A program made the position numbers and the translations under genes. The notes below the pieces were generated by a model that ran no database searches, was not told the DNA's origin, and saw only the letters and a list, made by a program, of their open reading frames with translations. DNA of 64,000 nt, from positions 39,809,052 to 39,873,051 of the forward strand of contig NC_052018.1 of the NCBI RefSeq assembly GCF_015832195.1, read 5' to 3'. Numbering within the stretch: the stretch's first letter is position 1; each line of letters starts with the position of its first letter. This document shows, in pieces, positions 27,005-40,395 of the stretch. This DNA comes from Motacilla alba alba (lineage: Eukaryota; Chordata; Aves; Passeriformes; Motacillidae).

Positions 27005-27360
27005 ACTGAGAGAGTGGGGCTGTTCAGCCTGGAGAAGGCCTCAGGAAGACCTTATAGCAGCTTTTCAGTATCTAAGAGGCAGATAAGAAAGATGGAGAGG
27101 GACGTTTATAGTGATTCGACAAGGGGAAATGGCTTTAAACTGAAAAAGGGTAGGTTCGGATCAGAGATACAGCAGAAATTGTTTATTGTGAGGGAGGTGA
27201 GGCACTGGCAGAGAAGTTGTGGATGCCCCATCTCTGGCAGTGTTCAAGGTGAGGTTGGATGGAGCTTTAAGCATCCTGGTCTAATTGACACTGTCCATGA
27301 CAGGGGGTTGGAACTAGGTGATCTTTAAGGTCTCTTCCAACCCAGACTGTTCTGTGATTT
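27005..27360 (+). repeat. CR1 LINE 3' fragment
   Basis: The segment begins with 'gagagtggggctgttcagcct' wording, which encodes the ERVGLFSLEKA-type end of the CR1 reverse transcriptase (frame 26975-27328). It continues through the untranslated 3' region and ends in 'ggtctcttccaacccagac' and 'ttctgtgatttt'. Indels break the frame. It is a sense-oriented intronic insertion. Confidence 0.93.
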
Positions 27361-28325
27361 TGGTTGGAAAATTTGACATCAGAGGTTTTGTAGTAACACA
27401 GTGTGTTGAACACATGCATATTTATAAACCAGCTAAGCAGAGCGTGTACTTTTAAGTAAGTTTTTGTGTGTGACCAAAGATATTGATGACATACAAGTCC
27501 TGTATAGCTGTTGTAAAGATTATTGTAGAAAATTATACTTTTTTTCTTTTTTTGTGATTTGTTGGATTTGCATATTAAATCCCTAGAAAATTATACCCTA
27601 ACAATAAGGAAGAAAGGAATAGGAATCCTTTTGCATTCAAGAACCATTTAGACTAATTTTCATAGAGCTGAATTGCATTTTTATAGAATTTTGTCAATTT
27701 TGTGCCTATTTCATTTTCTAACAGTTTTTTACTGATGAAAGCTTGTAAATTCTTGTCTCTGGAGTGACAGAGCTCTACGCTTCTAAAATACATTTCAGAG
27801 GGAAAAATAGCAAGAGAGGAATAGCAATAAAAACAGCGTGTATCAGATGGTAAAAACTGTCTTTTCCACTTATTGATTATGTACCAGCAACTTGTTTTAG
27901 TGCTCAGTGTGGCTGCGTAAAGTTTCAGTGCATTTGATATCAACCCAAAATGTTTTCTCTAAAAATAAAAATTAGCAATTCTAGATTTTAAAATGATGGC
28001 TGCTGGAGGTAGGTCCTTTTCCACCTCCCATGTTCTCTGTCCTTACCCTGTTTCAGAAAAGATAAATGCCGTCATAAACCTTAATCTCCTTAAACTGAAA
28101 TCAAATCACAGTTAAGAGCTCTAGTTAAACAGCTGTGTTTATGAAGAGATAAGCTTCTGTTCTTTGCAGCTTCAGAAAACTTATCAGATATAAAGCACCT
28201 AGCAACGTTGGTTCTACCATCACAACAAATGATGGAGGATCCAGACTTGAGCATTTTGTGATGGATTTGAAAAGGGACAGCAAGAAGTTTTTACCTGAGA
28301 GCTTCTTGCCATTTTATCCAGTTAT

Positions 28326-28361
28326 TAAAGAGAGGCAGGTTTTATGGCCTGCCTCTCTTTA
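28326..28361. repeat. 14-bp inverted repeat (hairpin)
   Basis: The arms 'taaagagaggcagg' and 'cctgcctctcttta' are perfect reverse complements separated by 8 nt. The repeat ends 25 bp before the proposed LTR boundary at 28387. No function is assigned. Confidence 0.85.
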
Positions 28362-28386
28362 TGAAGCTACATTTTAGGAATGTAGA

Positions 28387-28681
28387 TGTGACGATGCAGA
28401 GTGACACACAGTCCCCAGGCAGTGCAAAGGAGAGCTGCTTTATTGCAAAAACCCAGCCTTTTTAAGCAGTTTGGCCTTTATCAGCTACATAGTTTTAAAT
28501 CATAACAAACATAATTCAACCAACCACCATACGCTTAATGTGAACTCACAATGGTTACAGAACTTGTTTTTCTACCTCAAATTCAGCTGAGTCACTTTCC
28601 CTTTTCTGCTTAGCCGAAGTAACAGGGCAAGCCGTGGTTTTACAAGGCCTTCCCTTTGTAAGGTTATACCTAGATGCACCA
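28387..28681 (-). mobile_element. Candidate solo LTR of an endogenous retrovirus
   Basis: Read on the minus strand, the segment opens with TG, has a TATA-like 'cttaaaaagg', then 'gcaataaagcagctctcc'. That contains an intact AATAAA followed by a typical R/U5 region, and the segment ends in CGTCACA. This order of elements is that of a retroviral LTR. The 6-bp flanks at 28381-28386 (tgtaga) and 28682-28687 (tgttca) match at only 4 of 6 positions, so the target-site duplication is decayed or the edges are slightly off. No internal retroviral genes lie beside it, so it is a solo LTR. The family is not identified; ERVK/alpharetrovirus-like is a guess. Confidence 0.65.
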
Positions 28682-31600
28682 TGTTCATGGTGAGGAAATT
28701 GATCTCCTTCTAACTCTCTGTGGCTGGATTTGTTTCAAAGGAAAAAGTTGAGATTATGTCTCTGGAAAAAGCAAGATTGAGTCTCTGGACTTTTGGATAT
28801 GGTTTTATTACTTTGCTTTGTTCTGGTTTTGTTGTCTTTGCATTGTCACCCTCCACACTCCTTTTTGATGATCTTGTTAAAACAAAATTTGCCTTGATCA
28901 CAAGGGTAAGCAGAGCCTTTCCAGTGTGATCATTCCTGGCTCATTTATTTTATATGTGTAGACTCCCAGGTGTGACAGCCACTGCAGTGCACAGGAAAGC
29001 AGAGTGGCTGTGAGTGGTGGGGTAGCTGTACAGTCTGTTGCAATAGGAGCTGCACACCAGCTCATACAGCTTTTAAACACATGCTTGTACAGGTGGAGTG
29101 TCACTGAGAGGGGTTGCACAGGGCCTTGCTTGCCCCTTCTATCACAGTGGAAGAACAGTTTAGGTGTGAGAAGCACATTTTAAATCTGCCTTGGTACAGA
29201 AGCTCTGAGTGACTGTAGAGGAAACTCCTCTGTGGTTTGAGGACGTGATCACACAAGAGTAGACTTCTCTTGAAGCACGCTATGGGACAGTTTGGTCTTT
29301 GCTGCTCCAAGGTTAAGAAAGGATGCCGTGTTTATTGCCTGTATTTCCTTGCACTTTTCAGCTGCAAAAATATCTCAAGTACTTTTGGCAGATGATACTT
29401 AAGGAACTGTTTTGTCCTCACTTTCAGATACCTGCATATCACCAGACTTTGTCCTGTGGCATGAGCACCAAAATTTCCACAGGATTTTTTTAGTGAAATG
29501 AAGAGACTCAGTTGTACAGACTGAGGGGACAGACGATTTTGATTAAGACAGCTAATTTTTCTCTTAGTTCCCATTTTGAGAAAGTGGTTGAAATGTAAAC
29601 GTCTCTCAGGGAAGCCTGAGTTTTACTGCTTATAAATTGCTTTTAGGTACTTGGAAGGAATGTTCTGTATAATTTTGAAGTTCAGATTCCCCAGAAGGTG
29701 TAAAATGGCAAGCTTTCATGAGCTGTGATAATTTACAACAGCTGAGAGTTTACCTTCTGTCTGTACCTTACTTCACTTTGAACTCCAGTAGATGAGAACA
29801 GTTTTTCTGTTATAGCAACTGATTGCTTTAATATGATTACTTATCATATATAATGTTATATATTAATGTAGTTCAGCTAGCCTTTTGTAAAGCTGATTTG
29901 TGATCATAGTTATTTTATTGTAAGTCTAAAAAGATGGAATATCTTTATTGAGTTTTATCAGTGTCTTCTAGGTAAACTTACTCTTGTGACCAGTAAATAT
30001 AAGAAATGGAGAAAGTGTGTAGAAGAAGTGAATACAATTCTGAATGCATACATTCTATTATTTACTTTTATTACAAAACTGGCATTTTGTTCTATGTGTT
30101 TCATAGGAAACACATACACAAAGAGATGAAGCTAGCATTGTCTTTCTCTCAAACCTTTTTTGTAAAATACTGTCCCTTTTGAGAAGGCCACTATACTTAC
30201 GTAGCACTAGGGGCAAAGGAAGCTTGCAGTAAAGCACTAAACTGACAAGGCAAGGGACTGTACTGAGTTGGTGGAGAGTTTGTCTTTGGATAAAGAATTC
30301 CTTTCTTTCTCACAAGGATGATGTGCAGAAGCAATTATTAAAAAATTTCTGAGACGGAAATACAGGTGTTAAAGTTGTTACTCCTGAAGCTGTTTGATTA
30401 TGAGTAAGAAATCTGCCAAAGATGTGTATGTTGTGTTATCTTCCTTGCACCTATTGAAACACTGTGTAGGACAACATTTCTGTCCAGCAGCAATTGGTGA
30501 TGGATGCTTTACTGCTTAAGTGCTTTAAAGAGGTAGATATTATCAGCAGTTATTATTATCACTTGAGAAAAATTGAGAAGTATTTTTAATAAATTGTGAT
30601 TTGCTTTAATGCTGTTTTTTTTTATAAATGTGTCTTTTTAATACACCTGCATTATCTGTCTCTGCTTTAATTACAGCATAATATCATGAAATGCATAATT
30701 CTTGGTGCTAGAGACTTTGACCAATAACTCTGCTTGCTGCAGTGTTTTTCAGCTGAAGGATCAAAATCAAATTTCTGCCTCTTGCAAAGTGGCTTACAGA
30801 TTGCAGGGCTCATGTTCTGAAAGTTGCAGGTTATTACCATCACATCACATAAATCCCAAACCAGCAAACCAGCCAAGAGTTGGAGCATTTCTTATTTAGG
30901 CCAACAGTTCCCTGTGTAGTACTCTGGACAAATCTACTGCAGCTTCTGCAGAGCCTGACCAGAGGTCAGGAGGACATACTCTAACGAGCGCTTTCACTCT
31001 CCAGAGATAATGAACCTTGGTGTTCTTTAATCTTCCTTTGGGGCTGTGTATTTCCTGAAGTCAATTCATTTATATTTGGCTTCCCTCTTTATTGCCTGAG
31101 CCAGTCCCTCAGTCCTCCAGGCCCTGTCCATTTGTGAAGCTGAGAGTCTGACTGCATCACAGTGATAATATTTGGGTCTGGAAAGATGCATATTTTTTCT
31201 TTCCTGACAGCTGTGATCTCAGTCTTCAGTTAGGGAACAGACTTCAGGGGCACCCATGTACACAATGCCAGTGCCACTGCTGAAGCAGAGTTCTAGCAAT
31301 AGTGTGGACTTGGCTGGGTAGGAGTTGGGGACAAATAGCAGAATGACAGGATCTTTGATTGTGTGCAGTGGTCCCTTATGGTGGGGAAATATGAATCTGA
31401 GACACCTCTCTTTATGTAGAGAAATGTTTGCTTTGGAATCTTCTTTCTGCTGCGTCCAACAAAACACGTATTGGCATTTTGTGAGGAATGTTTTGGGTTT
31501 ATTCCCAACAGTTTTATATATATATATATATATCCACACACTTCATAAACAGTGTCTTTATACCTGGAAAAGTATAGACTTCAATAACTGTAAATAGCCC

Positions 31601-32819
31601 CCTGTGTGTCAGTAAGGATGTGCAAGCCTGCTCCAGCTTCTTTTGCTGAGGGCACTTCCACTTAGGTGAATGTTCTGCCTATACTCCCAAACTTTTAAGA
31701 AGTAAAACTTCCCTTCTGTAGTGTGAGAAGAGATACAGGACATTAAATTTCTTAAAAGCCTTTGGTGTTTGGATCAAAACTCCTCTATCCACTCATCTTT
31801 CAGACAAATCATAATCTTTGCTTCTAGGCTGTTAGTTTTATGCTTTGGTGTGCTGACGTGAACATTGTTATGAATTTTGTAATACTTGACAGACTAGAGA
31901 ACATCTGATGATGACCAAGATCACAGAACAAAAGATTTACCACTCACTACTTGAAATATTTGCTACTTTCAGAGGTACAATTCAATTAGATTATTTTTAC
32001 TTACCTCACCTTCCTTGCAGCAGCCTTGTGAGAAGGGGAAACTGCATGAGTGGAGCAGGGTGAGTCTGGGAGAGGAAGTGAGTGAACCCAGCAGAGGAGG
32101 TGCAAGACACTTGAATCTTTCATTCTTTCCAAATTTTATGTAAGCAGCCCCTACATTTTTTCCTTTTTTTTTTTTTTTCCTGTTGTGAGACACTCTGAAT
32201 CAGTGCTGATGAGTAAGGTAAGAAACACCTAGTGAGATTGATTAATTTCCCATCCTTTAAAATGTGGGAATGAATAACCCAACCCACCAGAAAACTAAAT
32301 ATTGATGCTGTCAGTGGCACGATAATTGGTCTCTACTTTCATCTGCAAACAAACCCTTGCTTGGATTCTATTATTCATTCAAAGAGGAAAGGGGTTATTA
32401 ATGCAGTGTTCTTTAATTTATATTTTTCTTTTGTGTGTGTGTGTATGAGAGAGAGAAAACAGGAGAGCAATAATACAATAAATATATTGGCTAAGAGAAA
32501 ACATTTGAAAATGATCCCTGCCTATTTTTTTAAATCTTCTCTTATCATGAAGAATGTGAACTGTGATAAATTGTTCTGCTAATCAAACAGCACTGAAAGG
32601 TTAGGTCATTGGAAGTCTTTAGTCATTTTGTGCTTTTCAAGAGTGAATTTGTTAAAATTATGCTGAATACCCACTTAAAGCCTGGGCTGAAAACCCTACC
32701 TGTGTTTTATAACTCTGCACTGTCAGAACCCATAATAAGTCAAACATTCTTTCAGAGGTACTCATAAGGGAGAAAAAACCCTGTAAATTCAAGAGTAATT
32801 TCAGATTGTAAATGAAAAA

Positions 32820-33110
32820 GAGAGGCACGACTGTTCATTTGCACCAATCATGCCTTCCTTTCATCTGCTCTGATTAGGCCTGGTGCGGTTTCATCAAACT
32901 ACTCCATCACTGAGCTGTCACTCCAGTCGTCTGTTGATTGAAAACAATCAGGGCTCTGATGGCACAATTATTCTGACCCTTTAACTAGAGGCTGCTGTGA
33001 TAATGAAAGGTTGATTATGATAGTTTGTGCCTCTTTCAGTTTGCCAAGAAGGTTAATTTGGGCATCAGACGGATGTTTAATGGGCGCTTGCTGGCTACAC
33101 TGAGGTAAAT
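32820..33110. promoter_or_regulatory. Candidate conserved non-coding element
   Basis: A repeat-free stretch of more balanced composition than its surroundings contains dense homeodomain-like cores (attaggcct, gttgattgaaaacaatcag, ataatgaaaggttgattatga). It has no sustained reading frame. The resemblance to vertebrate developmental enhancers is an impression from composition and motif density, not from a comparison. Confidence 0.3.
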
Positions 33111-36100
33111 GAGAACGTGCAGTCTTCGATATTGCACGGATATAGTTTGGCTGTCAATCATTGTCATTTTGAGTTTGTGCCTCACACTCTGGAAATCACA
33201 TTTTATTTTTTCCTTGGGATTTAATTTATTCTGTGCCCTGAGGAAGTTCTTTCACTCTGTGACCTTCACAGTAGCTTTCTCTGTCTTTTTTCGCTTCCTC
33301 ACATGGAGCCCAAAGGCATAATACATCTAGAGGAACGTTTTTCTTTCATTTTTCACATTAAAAAAAAAAAAGTAAAATTTAAAATCCCTGTTTATCAGCT
33401 CATCCTGAACAGAGCAAATGTTTTAATTCTGATTGTAGAATCCAAATGTGCAAATGGAAGCATGCCTGCTTGCTAACTCAGCGCCACACAGGGAGCTGCT
33501 TACGTAGACACACATTTGTAAAACTGACAAACAGGTAATTTAAAAATGTCTCTGTGTGAAGAGGATGGGGGATGGCACAGCTTTATTTTCACAGGCTGCA
33601 CTCATATGCCTTAGCTCGGTGCCTTGTAAATGTTGTCTCAGTCACTGCACTGCAACTTTTTGCATTAGAAAGTCTCTCTTCAGGGTTCAGGGGCAAAAGG
33701 CATTTCATTGCTGATTCATAGATTATTAATATTTACTGTGTTCAGATTGAGAGAATCATATGCATGATTTTGGAGTTGTTTGGCTCAAGGTGCAAAAGAA
33801 ATGCAAATACCTCATAATTTTGATTGTTCCACATGCAGCTCATTAGAATCTTATTTTTATGCACATTTTAAATTCAAAATAAAAAGAAGAAAAAGATTTC
33901 TATCTTTAAGGCTGTCTTGCATCTAGGCTTGACACACTTAGTTTTCCTGCTGTCCACAACTATGTAAGATAGTACCCGATTTATAAAATTTCAGGAGTCT
34001 GGAGGCTGTGCCTGCATGGTTACTAACTTCTAAAAATATTCATGAGTAACTCATGGCTTTGAAAAATTGTGTGCGTGTGTTTTGTTATATGGTGGGACTT
34101 CTTCCCTCAGCAACAATTCTTATATTTTTCATCATAAATGGATGATACAGACAAATTTAGTTCATCCTGCTTAAAATGCTTCAGTGAATATCCTAAACCC
34201 CCTCGATTTTGTCCTTTGTAGCCTCTAGAGTCAGAAAGAGGATGATAAAGACCCTTTAGAGATCCAAATTCAGACCCTTTGGAAATCCCTGTTCATTTTA
34301 GATTAGGTGAAGGTTCCTCCATAGCTCTCAATGGACTTTGTTCAGACCATTGGTAAATGTCCTGGTTTATTCACAGATTCTGCTCCTCTACTTGAAATTT
34401 GAAGAGTCAGGGTGTTGCTGACAATTGCCAGCTGAAATGTGGTTTTGAGACAGGAGGTCCCAGTCTGGAACACCTCAGACTTGCTGAGTTAGGTAAAATC
34501 TAATAAAAGGCAAAATTATGTATGAGTTTACAGCCAAAATATGTATTCCTAGTGTTTCAAAGACTGAACTAGTAAAGTCCAAGTTTTGCTTTTTGAAGTT
34601 TGCTTGGTGGTGCTTTAAGGTGATTACTGTAGTAACTGTGTTGCTTTCCTGACTCTTCTTGGCTTCAAAAATCAGTAGAATCAGGTCTATAGCACTGTCC
34701 AATATGCTGAGGATATGAAGATATTAATTTGATTTATTTTTTTTTTTCTGGCCAAAACCTTTTGCTTCTGTTAAGGAGTAGAAGAACCGTTCAGGTGAGA
34801 TTTATGGTTCTTTCTCTTCCCCTGATTTAATATCATCATCAGATTGTCACACACAAATTGAATAATTTGTGTTGCACATATCTGATCTCAGTCCAGGAAA
34901 ATGCAGCTTTCCACTTTTGCTTCCATATTTAAAATTTTGTTTTCTCCTAAAATGAGAACATTCGCTAGGTTATAATTAGGATTTCTAATTTTTTTTTTTT
35001 AATGAGACAGTGTGAATTGTTTTAAAACCTTAGACAATTTTTTCCTTCTGTTTATTGTTGCTAAAACAAACAAAACACAAAAAATCCCAACATTCCAGCA
35101 GCCTTGTTTTTTCCATTGCTGTTGCTTTTTGACTTCATCTCATTTGCTAGACTCCTTGGGTGATATAAAGTAGCATATTTGCAGTCCATTGGTCTACAAC
35201 ATGAACACATCAACTAAAGAGCAGGCCAAGATGACTTTAATAGAGTTTCTGTGGCCCCTACAGAGCCCAGGTTTAGGTAAGCTTTTTCTTTCTTGGAACT
35301 CTGTCAACAGAAACTTTCCCTGACGTTGGCTTTGTGACTTAGATTAGTTTCTAAGTGAACCCGAGTCTAATAAATACGAGTATATCAAGCTTTTTGCACT
35401 CATGAAGTGGCTTGGCTTTTCTGATTAGAGGACTTGGTGTGGTGTCAAGTGAAGGTCTGGCGCCTTTCCCAGCAGAGTGGCTTGAGTAGGACTGCAGGGG
35501 ATGACGAGCAGGCAAGGCACAGGCGTGATGGACTCTCTTGCTCCCTGGGATAGCTGGCAGCCCAAAGGACCAGGTAGCTACTTCCTCCTGGGTTATCTTC
35601 AACAGGAGTGAAATTCTTAGTTCAGCTTTAACCTGCTGTGCCTCCGCGTGGCCTCTCTGGCTCTGGGATATATGTGGTGTGTTCACCATTAACAGCAGGG
35701 AGAGAAGGACTGTGCTGCAAGCCTGTGTGACTTGGACTGTTCAAGCACTGTGCTGGAAGCAGAAGCAGGTGTTGGAAAAACAATGAACTTGCTATCCAAC
35801 ATGCAGATGTACTTTGATGTGTGCTCCAACTGTGCCACAACATATTTTTCCTTCTCTTTGCTGCTGTTTTGAGAATGCGCTCCATTACTAAATCACTTAA
35901 TGTAACCTTGGAGAAGAAAAATCCTTTGGGTTAAGGCATTAGAATAAGAGAATTAATCTGGTTTGAAAATCTTGCCCTTCTGAGGGTCTACTTTTGTCAT
36001 TTACTTAGTTTAGAAGATGAATATGGCAAAATATATTATTTATTAAAGTTGATATAGGCACTAGGCTGTAGCTTCCTTTACTCACACACTCATACATTAA

Positions 36101-36229
36101 AATTAATAGAAAAGAAGCTTCTAGCAGTTTAAACAGAATTTGCCTATATGGGAGTAGGAGTCTTTCCTTATTTTTGTAAATTATTTAGCACTGATACAAA
36201 TACTTTAAACCTCAAAATTGTGGATCATC

Positions 36230-36253
36230 TTTTTTTTTTTTTTTTTTTTTTTT
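36230..36253. repeat. Poly(T) run, 24 T
   Basis: An uninterrupted T24 run in the long intron. No retrocopy body is recognisable on either side. Confidence 0.95.
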
Positions 36254-39095
36254 GCTTGCTTTCTTGTTAGCATTTTAAGCACAGTTGTAATTTCAAGTGC
36301 TACTGGTATTTCCTTAGAGAAGCCTTAAAGAATGTCTTTTCTTACAGCATCATAAAGCCTGTAATGTCTTTGAGTTTATTTTGCCAATACTGATTATAGT
36401 TGCTAATTGTTACTGCCAGACAGGCAAAAACATAGGCACAATAATCAGTATATAGATGTGGTGAATTCTGAAGTTTTTATGTGGGTACCAGGTTTTTGGG
36501 TCTAAATTAAACACAACATGAGTAAAGGTGTTAGAAATTGTGTTGATAAATATACAGATGTGTGCTGGTCTCGTACATGGAAGTTTGTGTCTGCCATATG
36601 TTAATGAGAGTTATGTTTGCCTCCTTTGCACTGAAAGAAAGTTATAACTGTGTTACAGTCCACCAGTGACTACTTCTACTACACGTGAAAGATGTGTCTG
36701 GGAATTCAGTTTTCTTTCTTTTGAACTTTTTCAGCCCTCCAATAGCTGCTAGACTGTTCACTCACACCCAGTTTTCTTCCATGCCTCCGTGAGACATCAT
36801 GTTCTACTAGAGAACATGGTAACAATGTGCTGAAAAACCAGTGTAGAAGTCTAAGGCACAGTTGGTGAGCGTTCCTGAAACCAGATGACCTATTCCATAG
36901 TCTTGTGTCACAATTTAGGAGTTTGTCCTGTATTCTCTAAATATAGATATCTACATTTGTAGGGTAAATTCCTAGCACTTATTTTTAAGTAGTGACCCAA
37001 AATGAATTTTAAAACTGTAATTATCACAAATAGCAAGACAAGGTGATAAAAACAATATAACTTTTATCTCTTAAGGCCTTTTTTCTGCCTTGGAGTGGCA
37101 CAGATTAGGTGTGGGTCACAGAGGCCACTGTAGTCAGCTTGTGTTCAAACAGTAGCATGAGTTGATTTGGACAGGAGCTTCTGAACAGCTTGTGATTCAC
37201 AGACCTCTGTTGCTTCCCTGAGACTCAATGAAGCTTCTCTGCATTCTGGCAAATGCCTACAGAGCATCCAGGTGGTGTGCAGGGTTCTTAGCCCTGCTTT
37301 CTATACTCATACAATAAAATGAAGTCTCCCACAGCAAACTGACCTGAGACGTGGAATCTGGTGAGAGCCAGTAGCACCCTACACAAGAGACAGCCTGGGA
37401 ATCACGTTGCCCTCCCCATTGCTGCTGCAGCTGCTTGTCAGAGGGGAAAGGTGGAAGTAGCCCTTCCAAAGATACCTAGAGGTGCAACACGTAGAGAATT
37501 CCAAGCAGGCTGCAATAAACTTAATTTGGAAAGGCTCGAAGGTTTTCATAAAAAAATATGCAGGACAGATGAGTGGGGATAAAATAATGTGGAATGGGTA
37601 GAAAAGGTTAAGGTTCAAGACTCGGAATAAATTGTACATCTCATATGAGCACCAACAGAATCTTTGTATCCTTTTGCAACCATCTCTGGAGTGGTTTAGG
37701 GTAAAGTTAAACATTTCCTTTGAGTGGAACAGTTTTTTAAAACTCCAGGACTATTCTCAGTAGAGACTTAAGAGTATGAACCAAATTGCATATGCCGAAC
37801 TTCCTACAGCGGAGAAAATGTATTGTAACAGAGATGTTTGCCTTCTGTGCAGATCATCACACATCCCATATCCAGAAATGAATAGCAGATACCATTTCTT
37901 TGAAGTTATATATGTGGTGTTAGTTAGTATGTGGTGTTGTTCATGTGTTTATACAGTATTTATTGGGGGACCAAAGGCAGGACAATAAAACAAAGCAGAT
38001 GGATGAAGTTCTAAGATATTAATAAGGCATTAATATTAAACTTCTCTAAAAGACTTGTAGTTACCAAGTCCTGGTTTACATTAATGCCTGTCATTTACAG
38101 AGTCTGTAATGTCTGTCATTGCAGCCCAAGTGACACCTCTGTGATGCCTTTTTAGATGTGAGTAAAGGCAAGAATTTATAGTTCCAAATGTAACCAATCT
38201 GTTGGATGCAAGTGCAGATAAGAACTCAGTTTTTGTAAACTCTTCTATCTCAATATAATAACCCACATATGATTTATTTGATATATGCTGAAGATAGTCT
38301 GAATTTCTCCTCAGTTTCAAATGACTGAATGATGAGAGTGGCATGCCTTTCAGGAATAATTCACATGGCTAACGACAGAATAGGAAGTTGCCTGATACAA
38401 CTCAGTAGGAGACACCTGACACATGGGTTTGGTGGATTTAGAACACCTGACTATAAAGCTCAATGATTTCAAGTCCAAAAACATTTTCAAATACATTTAA
38501 TTATTGTCTTTTTTTACTAGCAAGTCAAAATACATATAGCTAATGCATGTATTTGAAACTCAATACAGCATTTAACTGACTGAACTGCTGTTGCATTTTT
38601 GATGCCCTTCATTGATTCTTTGGTTCACAGGGTTCACAGTGAGGAAAAAGTGTTTCAAATTAATCTTAACAAGAAGGTGGTTTTGGTTTTTCATCTATCC
38701 TCTCTGACAGAATACAGAAACAGTCATAAATTTAATACATCATATATGAAAGCCATGAGTAAGAGCAGCCTTTATTTTCGGCTCCTTTATGTGACATTCC
38801 AACAAAATGATTTAAAGTACCAAGTAGAGTTAGTCTTTATCCAGAACTCGTCAATGTCTTTGATAATAACTTGGATGAAAGAATAATAAGGGATTTATGT
38901 TTCCAGAAAATCAGAAGGTGAAATGGTTTTCTAGCACTTTTAAAAATACAATTTGGATTGAGAATGATCTTGACTGAAGCAGTGGCCTAAAGTAATAGTA
39001 GAGAGTTGGGTAATGACAGAGATGACAGAGAAAGTATGACAATCTGTGGAAATTCTGCAGAAAAAAAGCCCTAAACAAACAAACCAACCAACCCC

Positions 39096-39112
39096 AAAAA
39101 AAAAAAAAAAAA
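39096..39112. repeat. Poly(A) run with preceding (AAAC/AACC)n
   Basis: About 17 A residues follow a short A/C-rich tract with repeats of aaac and aacc. It is low-complexity sequence about 145 bp before the old CR1/L3-like fragment. Confidence 0.9.
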
Positions 39113-39257
39113 GTACTCAGTCATAAGCTTAAATATGGATCATCAACATGACAGTGCACTGACAGTCTTATGTGGTGATGTACAGGCAAGAACGGCATAG
39201 ATTGTTACATTCAAAGAGAGTCTTCCAACCTATTCACTACTACTACAGCCTTAACAG

Positions 39258-39725
39258 GAAGATTATGTCCAGTTTTCAACAGCAAACATTAAAGATTTCA
39301 GTAACAGAGAACTGTGAGCCAAGCAGCAGAGATTTAGAAAATATGACCTAAGACGCATTGAAATACTTTTTTCGTTCACTGAAGAGGAAACTCACACTAA
39401 TATTAAAATGCATCTGAGGTGGAGAAGAAAAAAAAAGGTAACAAAATATTTTTCATCCTATATGGATGAATAATTTTCAAGGGTTGCTCTGGAATAAAAA
39501 CCCAAAGGTGGAAAATGGAGCAATAAGTTTAAAGGTTTAAAGCTTCTGCATATGTAAGAGGAAAATCTATCTGGAAGGATATCAGAGCATGGGAATGGTT
39601 TTCTTGAGGGAGTTTTGGTATCTTCATTACTGGATGTTTTCAAAAATAACTTACACAATTCCTGAAATGGTTTAGGCCATTCCTAACCTCTTTTTAGGAC
39701 CAGTTGGATTCAATAATCTTTATGT
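39258..39725 (+). repeat. Old CR1/L3-like LINE fragment
   Basis: The segment keeps the order of landmarks in the 3' end of ancient CR1/L3 elements: 'gattatgtccagttttcaa', 'gagatttagaaaatatgacct', 'actgaagaggaaactca'. Further on come 'gggaatggttttcttgaggga', 'cttcattactggatgttttca' and 'ggaccagttggattcaataat'. The many substitutions suggest an insertion far older than the other CR1 copies. The edges are approximate. Confidence 0.6.
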
Positions 39726-40395
39726 TATTTGAATGCTATGTTTAATTTTGAATGTTGATACTAAATGCAATTGCTGAATTGTTGCTTTCTGTCTGCCTTA
39801 AACTAGCAGGGCCTCTTCTGTGCATCTCTCTTCTCTGATTTAATTTTTTTGTCCCCTCACCGATTTCTCCACTTTATAAATAAAATAAATGAAGAAGAAG
39901 AAATATATTGAAGGAATCAGTATGTAATGTGTTACATTTCTTCAATATTTTGTCATAAATGGGATGAAACAGGGAGGGCAGAAAAGGCTTTTCTTTGTCA
40001 TCTTCTGATATTAGTCTTCTTTCTAGTGTACTTGTGGTATCTAGTGATCCCATAGTCCCTGTGTTAATATTATTTTTCCAGCAGCTTGACTCAGGGATGG
40101 TATGGTCTCCAGCAGCACTAACAGATTGCACAATGAGACTATTGCATAGCAGCTGATAATGCTGTGGAAATTGTTTAGGGGAGCTGGTGCAGTACAATGC
40201 TTTTATATATACACTGTGTCTTTTTATGCGGACTAACAGGCTTTCACAGCTGCTTTTTAGATGCATAGATACCACGACTGAGGCAAGTATATATCTGCCT
40301 TTGGAATGCAAGCTTACTTCAAAAGACCATCTTTTGACAGAATTGTGTGCAAATAACGTGTGTCTTGTTTTTCCCTTCCTTCCCCCCACTTTTAG

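Larger units (their letters stand above)
19103..40395 (+). other. KLHL32: KLHL32 intron, 21.3 kb
   Basis: GT donor at 19103, and a pyrimidine-rich acceptor (cccttccttccccccactttt then AG) at 40394-40395. Contents are a TA/TG microsatellite at 23963, a 41-bp tandem duplication at 25621, a CR1 at 27005, a minus-strand LTR at 28387, a T24 run at 36230, an A17 run at 39096 and an old CR1/L3-like fragment at 39258. The 32.8-33.9 kb zone is compositionally distinct and may be regulatory. I see no additional exon in the remainder. Confidence 0.9.
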
